This document shows positions 53,142 to 62,937 of a stretch of 64,000 nucleotides of DNA, in pieces. The notes beneath the pieces were generated by a model, which was given only the letters and a program-made list of their open reading frames with translations, was not told the DNA's origin and made no database searches. The position numbers were made by a program, and so were the translations under genes. How positions within the stretch are numbered: position 1 is the first letter of the stretch; each line of letters opens with the position of its first letter. The DNA comes from Microbacterium foliorum (GTDB lineage Bacteria; Actinomycetota; Actinomycetes; Actinomycetales; Microbacteriaceae), in NCBI RefSeq assembly GCF_006385575.1, contig NZ_CP041040.1:1178001-1242000 (forward strand), in the 5' to 3' direction.

Positions 53142-53705
53142 GTGAGCACCGAACCTCGACCGGAGGCCGCACGGACATTCCGTGCGGCCTCCGGGTCTGT
53201 CTCCCTCGTCTTCTGCTCGCTGCTGGCGATCTTCCTGCTCGGCGATGCCGCGGTGCGCGCCGGCTGGGGGCAGATGCTCCTGCTCGCCCCCTGGGTGCTG
53301 CTCGGACTCTGGGTCGTCTACGAGATCGCCTTCGTCTCCGTCGTGCGCGTCGACGGCGATGGGGCCATGGTGCAGAACATGCTGCGCCGCACGTCGTTCG
53401 GATGGAGCCGCGTCCGCGACATCGACCTGCGCTGGCAGCTCGTCTTCTCGCTCGAGGACGGCTCGGATGTCTCGAGCTATGGGGGACCGGCGCGAGCGCG
53501 TCCGATTCGGCGCCAGGTGCGCGAGGACGACGAGGCCAAAGCGCCCGCCGGACTCCGAGAGCTCACCGAGATCCGTGATCGCTGGCAGGTGGCTCCGTCG
53601 ACCGCGGATGCTCCTATCCGTCGCACCTGGGACTCTCAGGCGCTCATCACGCTGGGCGTCATCGTGCTCGCGGCCGTGGCGTCGATCGTCATCGCGAACG
53701 CCTGA
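53142..53705 (+). CDS. PH-domain-containing membrane protein
   Basis: A 187-residue protein with two closely spaced N-terminal membrane helices (about residues 18-35 and 42-62), a bacterial PH-like domain (VSVVRVDGDGAMVQNMLRRTSFGWSRVRDIDLRWQLVFSLEDG) and a final helix (ITLGVIVLAAVASIVIANA). The function is unknown. It starts with GTG two bases after the transporter stop and may be the operon's last gene. It converges on the CPBP protease gene. Confidence 0.78.
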   Translation: MSTEPRPEAARTFRAASGSVSLVFCSLLAIFLLGDAAVRAGWGQMLLLAPWVLLGLWVVYEIAFVSVVRVDGDGAMVQNMLRRTSFGWSRVRDIDLRWQLVFSLEDGSDVSSYGGPARARPIRRQVREDDEAKAPAGLRELTEIRDRWQVAPSTADAPIRRTWDSQALITLGVIVLAAVASIVIANA

Positions 53706-53720
53706 TCGCGCGGAACGCCG

Positions 53721-54506
53721 TCAGCTGGGAAGCCCGAACAGCATCGGCCAGGTCGCCGCCGCCCAGGGGTAGCCGACGAACACCGTCGCGTCGATCAGGA
53801 AGTGCGCGACGAGGAAAGGCATGAGTCGACCGCTGCGTTGGAAGAGCCAGCCGAACAGCAGGCCCATCGCAAGGTTTCCGATGAACGCTCCCGGCCCCTG
53901 GTAGAGGTGGTAGCTCGCGCGCAGCACGGACGTGGTGAGGATGATCGCCCACGGCCCCCAGCCCAGCTGCCGGAGTCGGGCGAAGAGATAGCCGAGCACG
54001 ACGAACTCCTCCTGCAGCGATGCGCGGGCGGCCGCGAGCAGAAGGACGGGGATCGTCCACCAGTGCGTGTCGAGCCCTGCGGGGTTGACTGCGACGAAGA
54101 GTCCGAGGGCGCGCCCGGCGAGGTACAGACCGAGACCGGGGATGCCGATGGCCGCGACCAGAAGGATCCCGCGACCGACATCCGGTCCGACCCGGGTGCC
54201 GTCGAGACCCAGCCTGCCCAGATGCGGTCTGTGCGGCTGCCACAGCAGGAAGCAGACGAGCAGCACCGGGACGAGGGAGAAACCGATCGACAGGACCTGG
54301 TAGATCAGGTCGAAGACCTCGCGGTCGCTCCGGGGCGGATTGAGGGTCGCGGTCTGGTCGGCAAGCGGCGTCTCGTCGGTGAGTCGATAGGCCAGCTGAA
54401 CGATCGCGTAGACCGCGGACTGACCGAGACCGAGTGCGAGGACGATCGCGATCTCCCACCACAGGCGACTGCGAGAAGGGGCAGGAGAGAGGTCGACGGC
54501 GGTCAC
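53721..54506 (-). CDS. CPBP family intramembrane metalloprotease
   Basis: A 261-residue membrane protein with seven or eight helices. The CPBP/Abi signature is visible as LQEEFVVLGYLF (motif 1, paired glutamates, but leucine where many members have arginine), SYHLYQGPGAF (motif 2 histidine) and VAHFLIDATVF (motif 3 histidine and aspartate). These proteins are intramembrane glutamic/metal proteases of CAAX-protease type, some with bacteriocin self-immunity roles. The GTG at 54506 was chosen from TACGAT 7 nt upstream; the longer frame would overlap the divergent typA promoter. Confidence 0.85.
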   Translation of the reverse strand: MTAVDLSPAPSRSRLWWEIAIVLALGLGQSAVYAIVQLAYRLTDETPLADQTATLNPPRSDREVFDLIYQVLSIGFSLVPVLLVCFLLWQPHRPHLGRLGLDGTRVGPDVGRGILLVAAIGIPGLGLYLAGRALGLFVAVNPAGLDTHWWTIPVLLLAAARASLQEEFVVLGYLFARLRQLGWGPWAIILTTSVLRASYHLYQGPGAFIGNLAMGLLFGWLFQRSGRLMPFLVAHFLIDATVFVGYPWAAATWPMLFGLPS

Positions 54507-54513
54507 GTTCTTG

Positions 54514-54519
54514 ATCGTA
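54514..54519 (-). promoter_or_regulatory. probable -10 box of the CPBP gene
   Basis: TACGAT on the minus strand lies 7 nt before the GTG at 54506. Confidence 0.5.
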
Positions 54520-54607
54520 CTTCGAGCGCTCAGGAACGACTCACCCGCATACGATAGTCTGGAACGTCGGCTTCTCGGCAAAACCCCACACTCTTTAGGA
54601 CATCTGC

Positions 54608-56521
<1,914 letters not shown>

Positions 56522-56536
56522 GAATCGTCTTAGAAG

Positions 56537-56580
56537 AGGGGCCCTGTACCGCCGGAAACGGCAGTACAGGGCCCCTTTCT
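56537..56580 (+). terminator. intrinsic terminator of typA
   Basis: AGGGGCCCTGTAC-C-GCCG pairs with CGGC-A-GTACAGGGCCCCT (one internal mismatch) around a GAAA tetraloop and is followed by TTTCT, a textbook intrinsic terminator 15 bases past the stop. Confidence 0.9.
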
Positions 56581-56590
56581 CACGAAACGT

Positions 56591-56628
56591 CCAGGCGCGC
56601 CGTTGCAGAATCGTTACCTTGCGCCTGG
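56591..56628. promoter_or_regulatory. inverted repeat upstream of the secreted transglycosylase-like gene
   Basis: CCAGGCGC (56591-56598) and GCGCCTGG (56621-56628) form a perfect 8-bp inverted repeat with a 22-nt interval. It lies 59 bases before the ATG and may be an operator or leader stem; no riboswitch consensus was recognised here. Confidence 0.35.
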
Positions 56629-56686
56629 GGCAATTCTCCCGATGAGTGTCCTGTGACGGGCGTACGACGACCCGAAAGTCGAACCC

Positions 56687-57571
56687 ATGCTTCAGAACAC
56701 CCGTGCGCTTCGGCGCGCCCACGCCGCGGCATCAGCTCGCAACGCGATCACGGCACGTCGCCCCACACTGATCCTCGGAACGATCGCGGGAGGTGTGCTC
56801 GGCATCGCACTCACCGTCGGCCTGGTGTCTGCTCCCGCCGCGGGTGCCGAGGTCCCCGACGCCGTCGCCGACGTCGCGTCCTTCGTCACCGGTGAGCCCG
56901 AGACGCTGGCGAAGAGCGCCGACGACTCGGCGCTCATCATGGTCGCCGCTCAGGATGCCGTCGCTGCGGCTGAAGCGCTGAACGCCGAGGCGGCGGCATC
57001 GGGACTCGACTTCGGCACCGCGCCCTCTTCGGTCGACACCGCCGACGTCACCGCCTGGGTCGGTCAGCTCGCCGACCGCGCTGAGTTCTCGAACAGGGAG
57101 CTCTCGAGCCTCACGGCTTATGCGGTCACCGGGACGGATGAGATCGTTGCTGAGACCGCCGCCCTGCAGGAGTCGTACGTGGCGGCTCAGCAGGCGAAGG
57201 CGGCTGCGGATGCCGCTGCGGAGCAGGCTGCGGCCGAAGCCGCAGCACTCGCGCAGACGAACACCGTCGATGGCGCGAAGGCCACGGCCCGCGACATCGC
57301 GGCGAGCCAGTACGGATGGGGTGACGACCAGTTCTCCTGCCTGGAATCGCTCTGGACCAAGGAGTCCGGTTGGAACTACCAGGCGTACAACGCCTCGGGT
57401 GGCGCGACGGGGATCCCGCAGGCTCTGCCCGGAAGCAAGATGGCAGCCGCCGGATCCGACTGGCAGACCAACGCGGCCACGCAGATCCGCTGGGGTCTCG
57501 GGTACATCTCATCGGTGTACGGCACCCCGTGCAGCGCCTGGGGGCACTCGCAGTCCGTGAACTGGTACTGA
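56687..57571 (+). CDS. secreted lytic-transglycosylase-like (Apf C-terminal-type) protein
   Basis: A 294-residue exported protein. An N-terminal basic stretch and hydrophobic helix (TLILGTIAGGVLGIALTVGL, about residues 27-47) act as signal or anchor, with AGAEV as a possible cleavage site. An alanine-rich coiled-coil region (about 150-195) precedes a C-terminal lysozyme-like domain: QFSCLESLWTKESGWNYQAYNASGGATGIPQALPGSKM through GLGYISSVYGTPCSAWGHSQ. The E of WTKESGW is the expected catalytic acid, and two cysteines may form a disulfide. It probably remodels peptidoglycan. No strong ribosome binding site was seen. Confidence 0.85.
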   Translation: MLQNTRALRRAHAAASARNAITARRPTLILGTIAGGVLGIALTVGLVSAPAAGAEVPDAVADVASFVTGEPETLAKSADDSALIMVAAQDAVAAAEALNAEAAASGLDFGTAPSSVDTADVTAWVGQLADRAEFSNRELSSLTAYAVTGTDEIVAETAALQESYVAAQQAKAAADAAAEQAAAEAAALAQTNTVDGAKATARDIAASQYGWGDDQFSCLESLWTKESGWNYQAYNASGGATGIPQALPGSKMAAAGSDWQTNAATQIRWGLGYISSVYGTPCSAWGHSQSVNWY

Positions 57572-57598
57572 GTCGCCGCGCGGCTGATCCCTTCCCAC

Positions 57599-57635
57599 CG
57601 AGACCCACCCCGCATGCGTGCGGCGGTGGGTCTCG
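57599..57635 (+). terminator. stem-loop terminator candidate
   Basis: CGAGACCCACC pairs perfectly with GGTGGGTCTCG over 11 bp, with a further CGC/GCG pairing possible inside, 27 bases past the upstream stop. No T run follows. Confidence 0.65.
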
Positions 57636-57745
57636 ACGTCTCCGGGCGCGCATCGGGACTGGCACTGCGTGCTCTAGGCAGCGCGGCGCATTGCCACTAC
57701 GGTGATCGGTGACGGCTGGGGGGTCGTGAACTCGGAGGAGAACGC

Positions 57746-58759
57746 ATGGACGTCGCGGCACTGGCAGACATCCCCCAGCAGGTGTCGACAGGAGGGATGC
57801 CGGGGTGGGACAGCGTCGACCAGCTCGTGCGCGAAGCCCACGGCCGCTACGTGAATGACCGCAGCGGCGCAGTCGCCGACTACATCCCGGTGCTCGCGGA
57901 GGCCGACCCCGAGCTGTTCGGTCTCGCGGTCATCGAGGTCGATGGTGGTCTGCACGATGCCGGAGATGCGCTGCATCCGTTCTCGATCCAGTCGATCTCG
58001 AAGATGTTCGTGTACGCGCTGGCCATCCAGGAGCACGGCCATGAGCGGGTGCGCGACATCGTGGGCGTCAACAACACGGGACTCGCCTTCAACTCGCTGA
58101 TGGCGCTCGAGCTCAACGCCGGGCATCCGATGAACCCGATGGTCAACGCCGGTGCCATCGCCACCACGGCGCTCATGCCGGGGCAGACGGCCGTCGAGCA
58201 GTGGGAGCGGGTGCGAGAGGGGCTCTCGGCGTTCGCAGGGCGCCCGCTGAGCCTCGACGGGGTAGTCTATGCGTCCGAGGCGGAGACGAACGAGCGGAAC
58301 CGTGCGATGGGATGGCTGCTGCGGAGCTACGGACGGCTGACCGGTGACCCCGATGAGGTGGTCGACGTCTACACGCGGCAGTGCGCTCTCAGCGTCACCG
58401 CTCATGACCTCGCGGTGATGGGCGCGACGCTCGCCGACGGCGGCGTGAACCCGATCACGGGCAAGCGCGTCGTTTCGGCGGACGTGTGTCGCGACACCCT
58501 CGCCGTGGTGGCGTCGACGGGCCTGTACGAGGCTTCCGGGGAGTGGCTGTTCGAGATCGGCCTGCCCGCCAAGTCGGGGGTCGCCGGAGGCATCGTGGCC
58601 GTCGCACCCGGCAAGGGGGCAGTCGCCGGATTCTCACCTCGTCTCGACCCGGCCGGAAACTCGGTGCGGTCTCAGCTCGCGATCGGACACCTCTCGCGTG
58701 CGCTCGGCCTGAATCTCTTCGCTTCTGCACCCTCGGCGATCACTCGCTCGACGGACTGA
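57746..58759 (+). CDS. glsA: glutaminase
   Basis: Serine-dependent beta-lactamase-like enzyme hydrolysing glutamine to glutamate and ammonia. The 337-residue protein has the catalytic S83-x2-K86 (IQSISK), the GGLHDAGDALHPFS region, NPMVNAGAIATTALMPG and YTRQCALSVTAHDLAVMGATLADGGVNP. GGAGGAG shortly before the ATG sets the start. It is followed 28 bases later by an MFS transporter gene on the same strand. Confidence 0.95.
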   Translation: MDVAALADIPQQVSTGGMPGWDSVDQLVREAHGRYVNDRSGAVADYIPVLAEADPELFGLAVIEVDGGLHDAGDALHPFSIQSISKMFVYALAIQEHGHERVRDIVGVNNTGLAFNSLMALELNAGHPMNPMVNAGAIATTALMPGQTAVEQWERVREGLSAFAGRPLSLDGVVYASEAETNERNRAMGWLLRSYGRLTGDPDEVVDVYTRQCALSVTAHDLAVMGATLADGGVNPITGKRVVSADVCRDTLAVVASTGLYEASGEWLFEIGLPAKSGVAGGIVAVAPGKGAVAGFSPRLDPAGNSVRSQLAIGHLSRALGLNLFASAPSAITRSTD

Positions 58760-58787
58760 CCCCATTGACCGTTCGGAGGACCCTGTC

Positions 58788-60425
58788 ATGACACACACTG
58801 CTCCGGCGCCCACGAAGACCTCCTGGATGCCGCTCGTCAGCCTCTTCCTCGCCCAAGTGCTCATGTCGTTCAACGTGGCCGCCCTGCCGATCTCGCTCGG
58901 TGGCATGGTCAGCGAGTTCGGAGTGCCGCCGACGGTCGCCAGCACGACGATCGTGATGTACGGGCTCGCCGTCGCCGCGTTGGTGATGACCGGTGCGAAG
59001 CTCGGCCAGCGCATCGGCTGGGTGCTCATCTTCCGGATCGTGATCGGCCTCTTCGCCGCATCCGCCGTGCTGATGATCGTGTCTCCCAGCGTGGGCTGGG
59101 CCATCGCAGGGCAGGCGGTCGCCGGCGCGGCGGCGGCGATCATCGTCCCCTCGATCGTGGCGCTGATCGCTGAGAACTATCGCGGACCGCAACAGGCCAC
59201 GGCGATCGGTGCGATCGGCTCGGCGAGGGCGATCTCGGGGGTGACGGCCTTCCTGATCGGCGGCACCCTGGGAACGCTCGTCGGGTGGCGTCCGATGTTC
59301 TTCATCGTGTTCGGCATCGCGGTGGTCGTGTTCGCATTCAGCTTCACTCTCCGTGGCGATCGCGGCGACGCGTCGATCCGCATCGACCTCGTGGCGTCGC
59401 TGCTCATCGGCGGGGCGATCGTCCTCCTCACCCTCGGCTTCAACAATCTCAACGGGTGGGGTGCCGTCGCCGCGACGGAGGCCGCGCCCTTCAGCATCCT
59501 CGGGCTCTCGCCTGCTCCCGCCTTCGTCGTGGTGGGGATCGTGCTCGGTCAGTGCTTCTTCGTCTGGACGAGGAAGCGCATGGCCGAGGGCAAGGTGCCG
59601 TTGATCGATCTCAGCATCCTGGACTCCTCGAAGGAGCGAGCAGCCGTCTACGCGATGTTCATCGTCGTTGCGCTCGAGGCGTGCGTGAACTTCACCATCC
59701 CGCTGTACATCCAGATCGTGCAGGGGAGGACGCCGTTCGACACGTCGCTCGCGATGATGCCGTTCAATCTGACGGTCTTCATCACCGCCACGCTCGTCGT
59801 CCGGTTCTACAAGCGATACCCGCCGCGGGTGATCGGCGTCTTCGGGTTCATCCTGACCACGGTCGCGCTCGTCTGGCTGTCTTTCGTCGTGAACAACAAC
59901 TGGGAGACACTCCCGACGATCCTCGGGCTGGTCGTCTTCGGCATCGGTCAGGGGGCGCTCGTGACACTCGTGTTCAACGTTCTCGTCACCTCGGCGCCCG
60001 CTGAGCTCGCGGGGGACGTCGGTTCGCTCCGAGGGACCACGCAGAACCTCGCCTCCGCGGTCGGCACCGCTCTGGCCGGCGCGCTCCTGGTCTCACTACT
60101 CGGATTGAGCATCGGTCGCGCGGTCGTCGAGCATCCTGAGCTGCCGCCCTCTCTCGTCGGCCAGGTCGACATGGACAACCTGAATTTCGTCAGCAACGAC
60201 GACCTCCGGGCGGCCCTCGAGCAGACCGATGCGACCCCCGAGCAGATCGACGCGGCGGTCGCCGTGAACGAGGAATCGCGCCTGGGCACGCTCCGCCTCG
60301 GACTGCTGCTGCTCGCCGGTCTCAGTGCTGTGGCGATCCTGCCCGCATCGAGGCTTCCGAAGTACAAGCCCGACGAGATTCCCGACCCGTCTCCGATCTC
60401 GGGGGCGGCGCCGGGCAGGGAGTGA
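58788..60425 (+). CDS. MFS transporter, 14-helix type
   Basis: A 545-residue major facilitator protein with about 14 helices: SLFLAQVLMSFNVAALPISL (helix 1), GLAVAALVMTGAKLGQRIGW with the motif A region, and GLVVFGIGQGALVTLVFNVLV late. Between helices near residue 455 an acidic soluble segment (DNLNFVSNDDLRAALEQTDATPEQIDAAVAVNEES) interrupts the membrane part. Substrate unknown. GGAGG eight bases upstream of the ATG supports the start; co-transcription with glutaminase is likely, so a link to amino acid export or import is possible but unproven. Confidence 0.88.
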   Translation: MTHTAPAPTKTSWMPLVSLFLAQVLMSFNVAALPISLGGMVSEFGVPPTVASTTIVMYGLAVAALVMTGAKLGQRIGWVLIFRIVIGLFAASAVLMIVSPSVGWAIAGQAVAGAAAAIIVPSIVALIAENYRGPQQATAIGAIGSARAISGVTAFLIGGTLGTLVGWRPMFFIVFGIAVVVFAFSFTLRGDRGDASIRIDLVASLLIGGAIVLLTLGFNNLNGWGAVAATEAAPFSILGLSPAPAFVVVGIVLGQCFFVWTRKRMAEGKVPLIDLSILDSSKERAAVYAMFIVVALEACVNFTIPLYIQIVQGRTPFDTSLAMMPFNLTVFITATLVVRFYKRYPPRVIGVFGFILTTVALVWLSFVVNNNWETLPTILGLVVFGIGQGALVTLVFNVLVTSAPAELAGDVGSLRGTTQNLASAVGTALAGALLVSLLGLSIGRAVVEHPELPPSLVGQVDMDNLNFVSNDDLRAALEQTDATPEQIDAAVAVNEESRLGTLRLGLLLLAGLSAVAILPASRLPKYKPDEIPDPSPISGAAPGRE

Positions 60426-60428
60426 CGC

Positions 60429-60977
60429 TCAGCGGAGCTCGGAGATGAGAACGGCGCTGGTTCCGGAGACGATCGCCTCGAAGACGTGCGGTGCGTCTCC
60501 GGCATACGAGAGGTAGTCGCCGGGGTTCAGCAGCACAGGCTGGTCCTTCGGGCCGATCCGAGCCTGGCCGGAGATGAGGACCACGTGCTCGGTGGTCCCG
60601 GGGTGATGCGGATCGGAGCGGCGCGGATCGCCGGGTTCCGCCTGGATCAGGTAGACGTCCCGACGGGCGCCCGGGGGGCTCGCAGACAGCAGGGTGGCGC
60701 TGTACGCCGCCGCTGACGACGGCACACCGGCGAGGTCGTCGGCGCGGATGAGGGTCGGAGCGTTGGTCTGCTGGTCGACGAGCACGGCGAACGGCACTCC
60801 GAGTGCGACGCCCAGAGCCCACAGGGTCTCTACGCTGGGGTTGCCCGAGCCCGACTCGAGTTGCGAGACGGTCGCCTTCGAGATTCCCGCCCGTCGTGCC
60901 AGCTCGGAGACCGACAGGGCGGCTTTCGCACGCTCCCTGCGCAGGGTGCGGGCGATGCGGGTGCGGAGATCCTCCAT
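60429..60977 (-). CDS. XRE-family regulator with C-terminal cupin
   Basis: A 182-residue HipB-cupin regulator. Residues about 8-62 are a helix-turn-helix (LRRERAKAALSVSELARRAGISKATVSQLESGSGNPSVETLWALGVALGVP); residues about 100-180 are a cupin barrel (PGDPRRSDPHHPGTTEHVVLISGQARI, LNPGDYLSYAGDAPHVFEA). Such proteins often control amino acid or polyamine transport and metabolism genes. It is divergent from azlC with a shared operator-like palindrome. Its ATG lies 6 nt after CATACT on the minus strand, a leaderless arrangement. Confidence 0.92.
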   Translation of the reverse strand: MEDLRTRIARTLRRERAKAALSVSELARRAGISKATVSQLESGSGNPSVETLWALGVALGVPFAVLVDQQTNAPTLIRADDLAGVPSSAAAYSATLLSASPPGARRDVYLIQAEPGDPRRSDPHHPGTTEHVVLISGQARIGPKDQPVLLNPGDYLSYAGDAPHVFEAIVSGTSAVLISELR

Positions 60978-60988
60978 CTGTTCAGTAT

Positions 60989-61010
60989 GTCAAACGCTCG
61001 TTCGCTTGAC
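60989..61010. promoter_or_regulatory. operator-like palindrome in the XRE-azlC region
   Basis: GTCAAACG and CGCTTGAC form a 7-of-8 inverted repeat around CTCGTT. It overlaps the azlC -35 box and lies within the XRE promoter, so autorepression and control of azlCD by the XRE-cupin protein is a reasonable inference. Confidence 0.55.
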
Positions 61011-61034
61011 TATCCGATTCGTGTTGTTCAGAAT
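61006..61034 (+). promoter_or_regulatory. promoter of azlCD
   Basis: TTGACT (61006-61011), 17-bp spacer, CAGAAT (61029-61034). The transcript would start near 61041, before the azlC ATG. Confidence 0.6.
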
Positions 61035-61070
61035 GATGATCATGTGTTCAGTGCAGCGAACGGTCCTGCG

Positions 61071-61778
61071 ATGAGCGCCGAGCGTGAAGTCTGGCGCGAG
61101 GCGCTGGGGGTGGTCCTCGCGACCAGCGCCTACGGCATCTCGTTCGGCGCGCTCGCCGTGGCATCCGGTCTCGATGTCTGGCAGTCGTGCGTGCTCAGCC
61201 TGCTGATGTTCACCGGCGGATCGCAGTTCGCCTTCGTCGGCGTGTTCGCCGCCGGGGGAGTGTCGGCGCTTCCCTCGGCCATCGCCTCGGCGACGCTGCT
61301 CGGGGTGCGCAACGTCGCGTACGGCATGCGGATGTCACCGATCGTCGGCACCACGCCCGCGCGCCGCGTCGCGGCAGCGCACTTCACGATCGATGAGTCG
61401 ACCGCGGTGGCCATCTCGCAGAACGATCCCCGCCTGAGGCAGGTCGGCTTCTGGGTCACCGGAATCGGGATCTTCGTCGGGTGGAACATCACGACCCTGA
61501 TCGGCGCACTCGTGGGCGACGTGCTCGGGGACCCGAAGACCTGGGGGCTGGATGCTGCCGCTGCCGCAGCCTTCCTCGCCCTGCTCTGGCCGCGCCTCAA
61601 GCAACGCCAGGCGATCGCGGTCGGCGCGGCGGCTGCGGTCGTCGCGGCGGCGCTCACTCCGTTCATCATGCCCGGGCTGCCCGTGCTGCTCGCCGCGGTC
61701 GTCGCGATCGTCGTCGGGTGGTTCAACTGGTTGGGAAGAATCGACGGCTCGACGGCCGAGACAGGGGAGGAGGGGTGA
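61071..61778 (+). CDS. azlC: AzlC family branched-chain amino acid exporter subunit
   Basis: A 235-residue membrane protein, the larger AzlC subunit: SAEREVWREALGVVLATSAYGISFGALAVASGL, LMFTGGSQFAFVGVFAAGG and RNVAYGMRMSPIVG, all family features. AzlCD-type systems export branched-chain amino acids or analogues. A GTG at 61044 is an alternative start nearer the transcription start. It overlaps or abuts azlD and is divergent from its likely regulator. Confidence 0.9.
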   Translation: MSAEREVWREALGVVLATSAYGISFGALAVASGLDVWQSCVLSLLMFTGGSQFAFVGVFAAGGVSALPSAIASATLLGVRNVAYGMRMSPIVGTTPARRVAAAHFTIDESTAVAISQNDPRLRQVGFWVTGIGIFVGWNITTLIGALVGDVLGDPKTWGLDAAAAAAFLALLWPRLKQRQAIAVGAAAAVVAAALTPFIMPGLPVLLAAVVAIVVGWFNWLGRIDGSTAETGEEG

Positions 61779-62092
61779 TGAGCGTCTGGAGTGCGATCCT
61801 GCTCGCCGCGGTGATCTGCCTGGCGCTCAAGGCCACCGGGTACCTCGTGCCGCCGAGCGTGCTCGAGGCTCCACGACCGGCGCGCATCTCCGACCTTCTG
61901 ACCGTGGCGCTCCTTGCCGCACTCGTGGCGGTGCAGACCCTCGGAGCCGGGCAGGCTGTGGTCGTCGATGCCCGGGTTCCCGCCCTGTTCGTCGCGGCCG
62001 GTCTGCTGTGGCTGCGTCAGTCGTTCCTCATCGTGGTGTTCGCCGCTGCGCTCGTGGCCGCTCTCCTGCGGCTTCTCGGTCTCGCTGCCTGA
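61778..62092 (+). CDS. azlD: AzlD family small exporter subunit
   Basis: A 104-residue membrane protein with three or four helices (SVWSAILLAAVICLALKATGYLV, LLTVALLAALVAVQTLG, VPALFVAAGLLWLRQSFLIVVFAAALVAALLRLLG), matching AzlD (DUF6 small partner) proteins. GGGAGGAGG upstream is its ribosome binding site. A GTG at 61775 is in frame directly before the ATG. The start overlaps the azlC stop, as expected for a two-gene exporter. Confidence 0.88.
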   Translation: MSVWSAILLAAVICLALKATGYLVPPSVLEAPRPARISDLLTVALLAALVAVQTLGAGQAVVVDARVPALFVAAGLLWLRQSFLIVVFAAALVAALLRLLGLAA

Positions 62093-62115
62093 GCTGGGCA
62101 GATCATCGGCGCGCG

Positions 62116-62121
62116 TAGGAT
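62116..62121 (+). promoter_or_regulatory. probable -10 box, leaderless membrane protein gene
   Basis: TAGGAT, then CGACTC (6 nt) and the GTG at 62128. Confidence 0.6.
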
Positions 62122-62127
62122 CGACTC

Positions 62128-62604
62128 GTGCGTAACGGATGGATCTCCCGGGTGCTCTCATGGATCGCCGCGGCTCTCGTCGGCGGCGTCTTCGGCGTCG
62201 CAGGGACGATCGGCCACAGCCTGATGTGGGGGCCGGTGCCTGTGGGGCTCCTGGTGGGAGCGATCGCGTGCGGCTCGATCCTCGTCGCGATCCGCGCACT
62301 CACCCACGACCGAGGCGCGACTCTCGCCGCGGGGCTCGGCATGCTGGGCATGCTGGTGCTCATCTCCGGTGTGGGCCCAGGCGGATCGGTCGTGGTCGAA
62401 GACACGCTCAGCGGTCGCATCTGGACCTATCTCGTGGCTGGGCTCGTACTGCTCGCCGTGGCGTGGCCGTCGTTCTCCCGGCTACCCGCACGCACCGAGG
62501 CGCAGGCGTCCGTGCCCGCAGTGCCGTCCGAGGCCTCCGATGCCGACGCGACGGGTGCCCGGCGTGCCCCTGTCCTGGGCGATCGGACGGGCAGCGAGTC
62601 GTAG
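62128..62604 (+). CDS. DUF6113-type membrane protein
   Basis: A 158-residue protein with four membrane helices (about residues 10-30, 36-55, 66-86 and 98-115) and a C-terminal alanine/proline-rich cytoplasmic tail. I recognise it as an actinobacterial membrane protein family (DUF6113), function unknown. In several actinobacteria it sits next to the ferredoxin and dapC genes, as here. GTG start with leaderless promoter spacing. Confidence 0.7.
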   Translation: MRNGWISRVLSWIAAALVGGVFGVAGTIGHSLMWGPVPVGLLVGAIACGSILVAIRALTHDRGATLAAGLGMLGMLVLISGVGPGGSVVVEDTLSGRIWTYLVAGLVLLAVAWPSFSRLPARTEAQASVPAVPSEASDADATGARRAPVLGDRTGSES

Positions 62605-62607
62605 ACT
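62602..62607 (+). promoter_or_regulatory. probable -10 box of leaderless fdxA
   Basis: TAGACT overlaps the 3' end of the preceding gene and lies 6 nt before the fdxA GTG at 62614. Confidence 0.6.
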
Positions 62608-62613
62608 GGGGGA

Positions 62614-62934
62614 GTGACGTATGTGATCGCTCTCCCGTGCGTCGATGTCAAGGATCGCGCCTGCATCGACGAGTGCCCCGTTGACTGTATCTACGAGGGC
62701 GAACGCTCGCTGTACATCCACCCCGACGAATGTGTCGACTGCGGGGCGTGCGAGCCGGTGTGCCCCGTCGAGGCGATCTACTACGAAGACGATCTGCCCG
62801 ACGAGTGGCAGGACTACTACAAGGCCAACGTCGAGTTCTTCGACGAGGTCGGCTCTCCGGGTGGTGCCGCCAAGGTCGGCGTCATCGCGCACGATCACCC
62901 GATCATCGCCGCTCTTCCGCCACAGGGCGAGTAG
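62614..62934 (+). CDS. fdxA: 7Fe/8Fe ferredoxin
   Basis: A 106-residue ferredoxin carrying electrons between redox partners. Cysteines: [22 protein letters not shown] at the N-terminus and [23 protein letters not shown], the pattern for a [3Fe-4S] plus [4Fe-4S] protein typical of actinobacterial FdxA. An acidic C-terminal extension follows. It is immediately upstream of dapC, a conserved actinobacterial arrangement. Confidence 0.94.
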   Translation: MTYVIALPCVDVKDRACIDECPVDCIYEGERSLYIHPDECVDCGACEPVCPVEAIYYEDDLPDEWQDYYKANVEFFDEVGSPGGAAKVGVIAHDHPIIAALPPQGE

Positions 62935-62937
62935 TCC

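Larger units (their letters stand above)
60979..61051. repeat. three TGTTCAG repeats between the XRE and azlC genes
   Basis: TGTTCAG occurs at 60979-60985, 61025-61031 and 61045-61051, with spacings of 46 and 20 nt. The second overlaps the azlC -10 box. They could be binding sites for a regulator. Confidence 0.5.
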
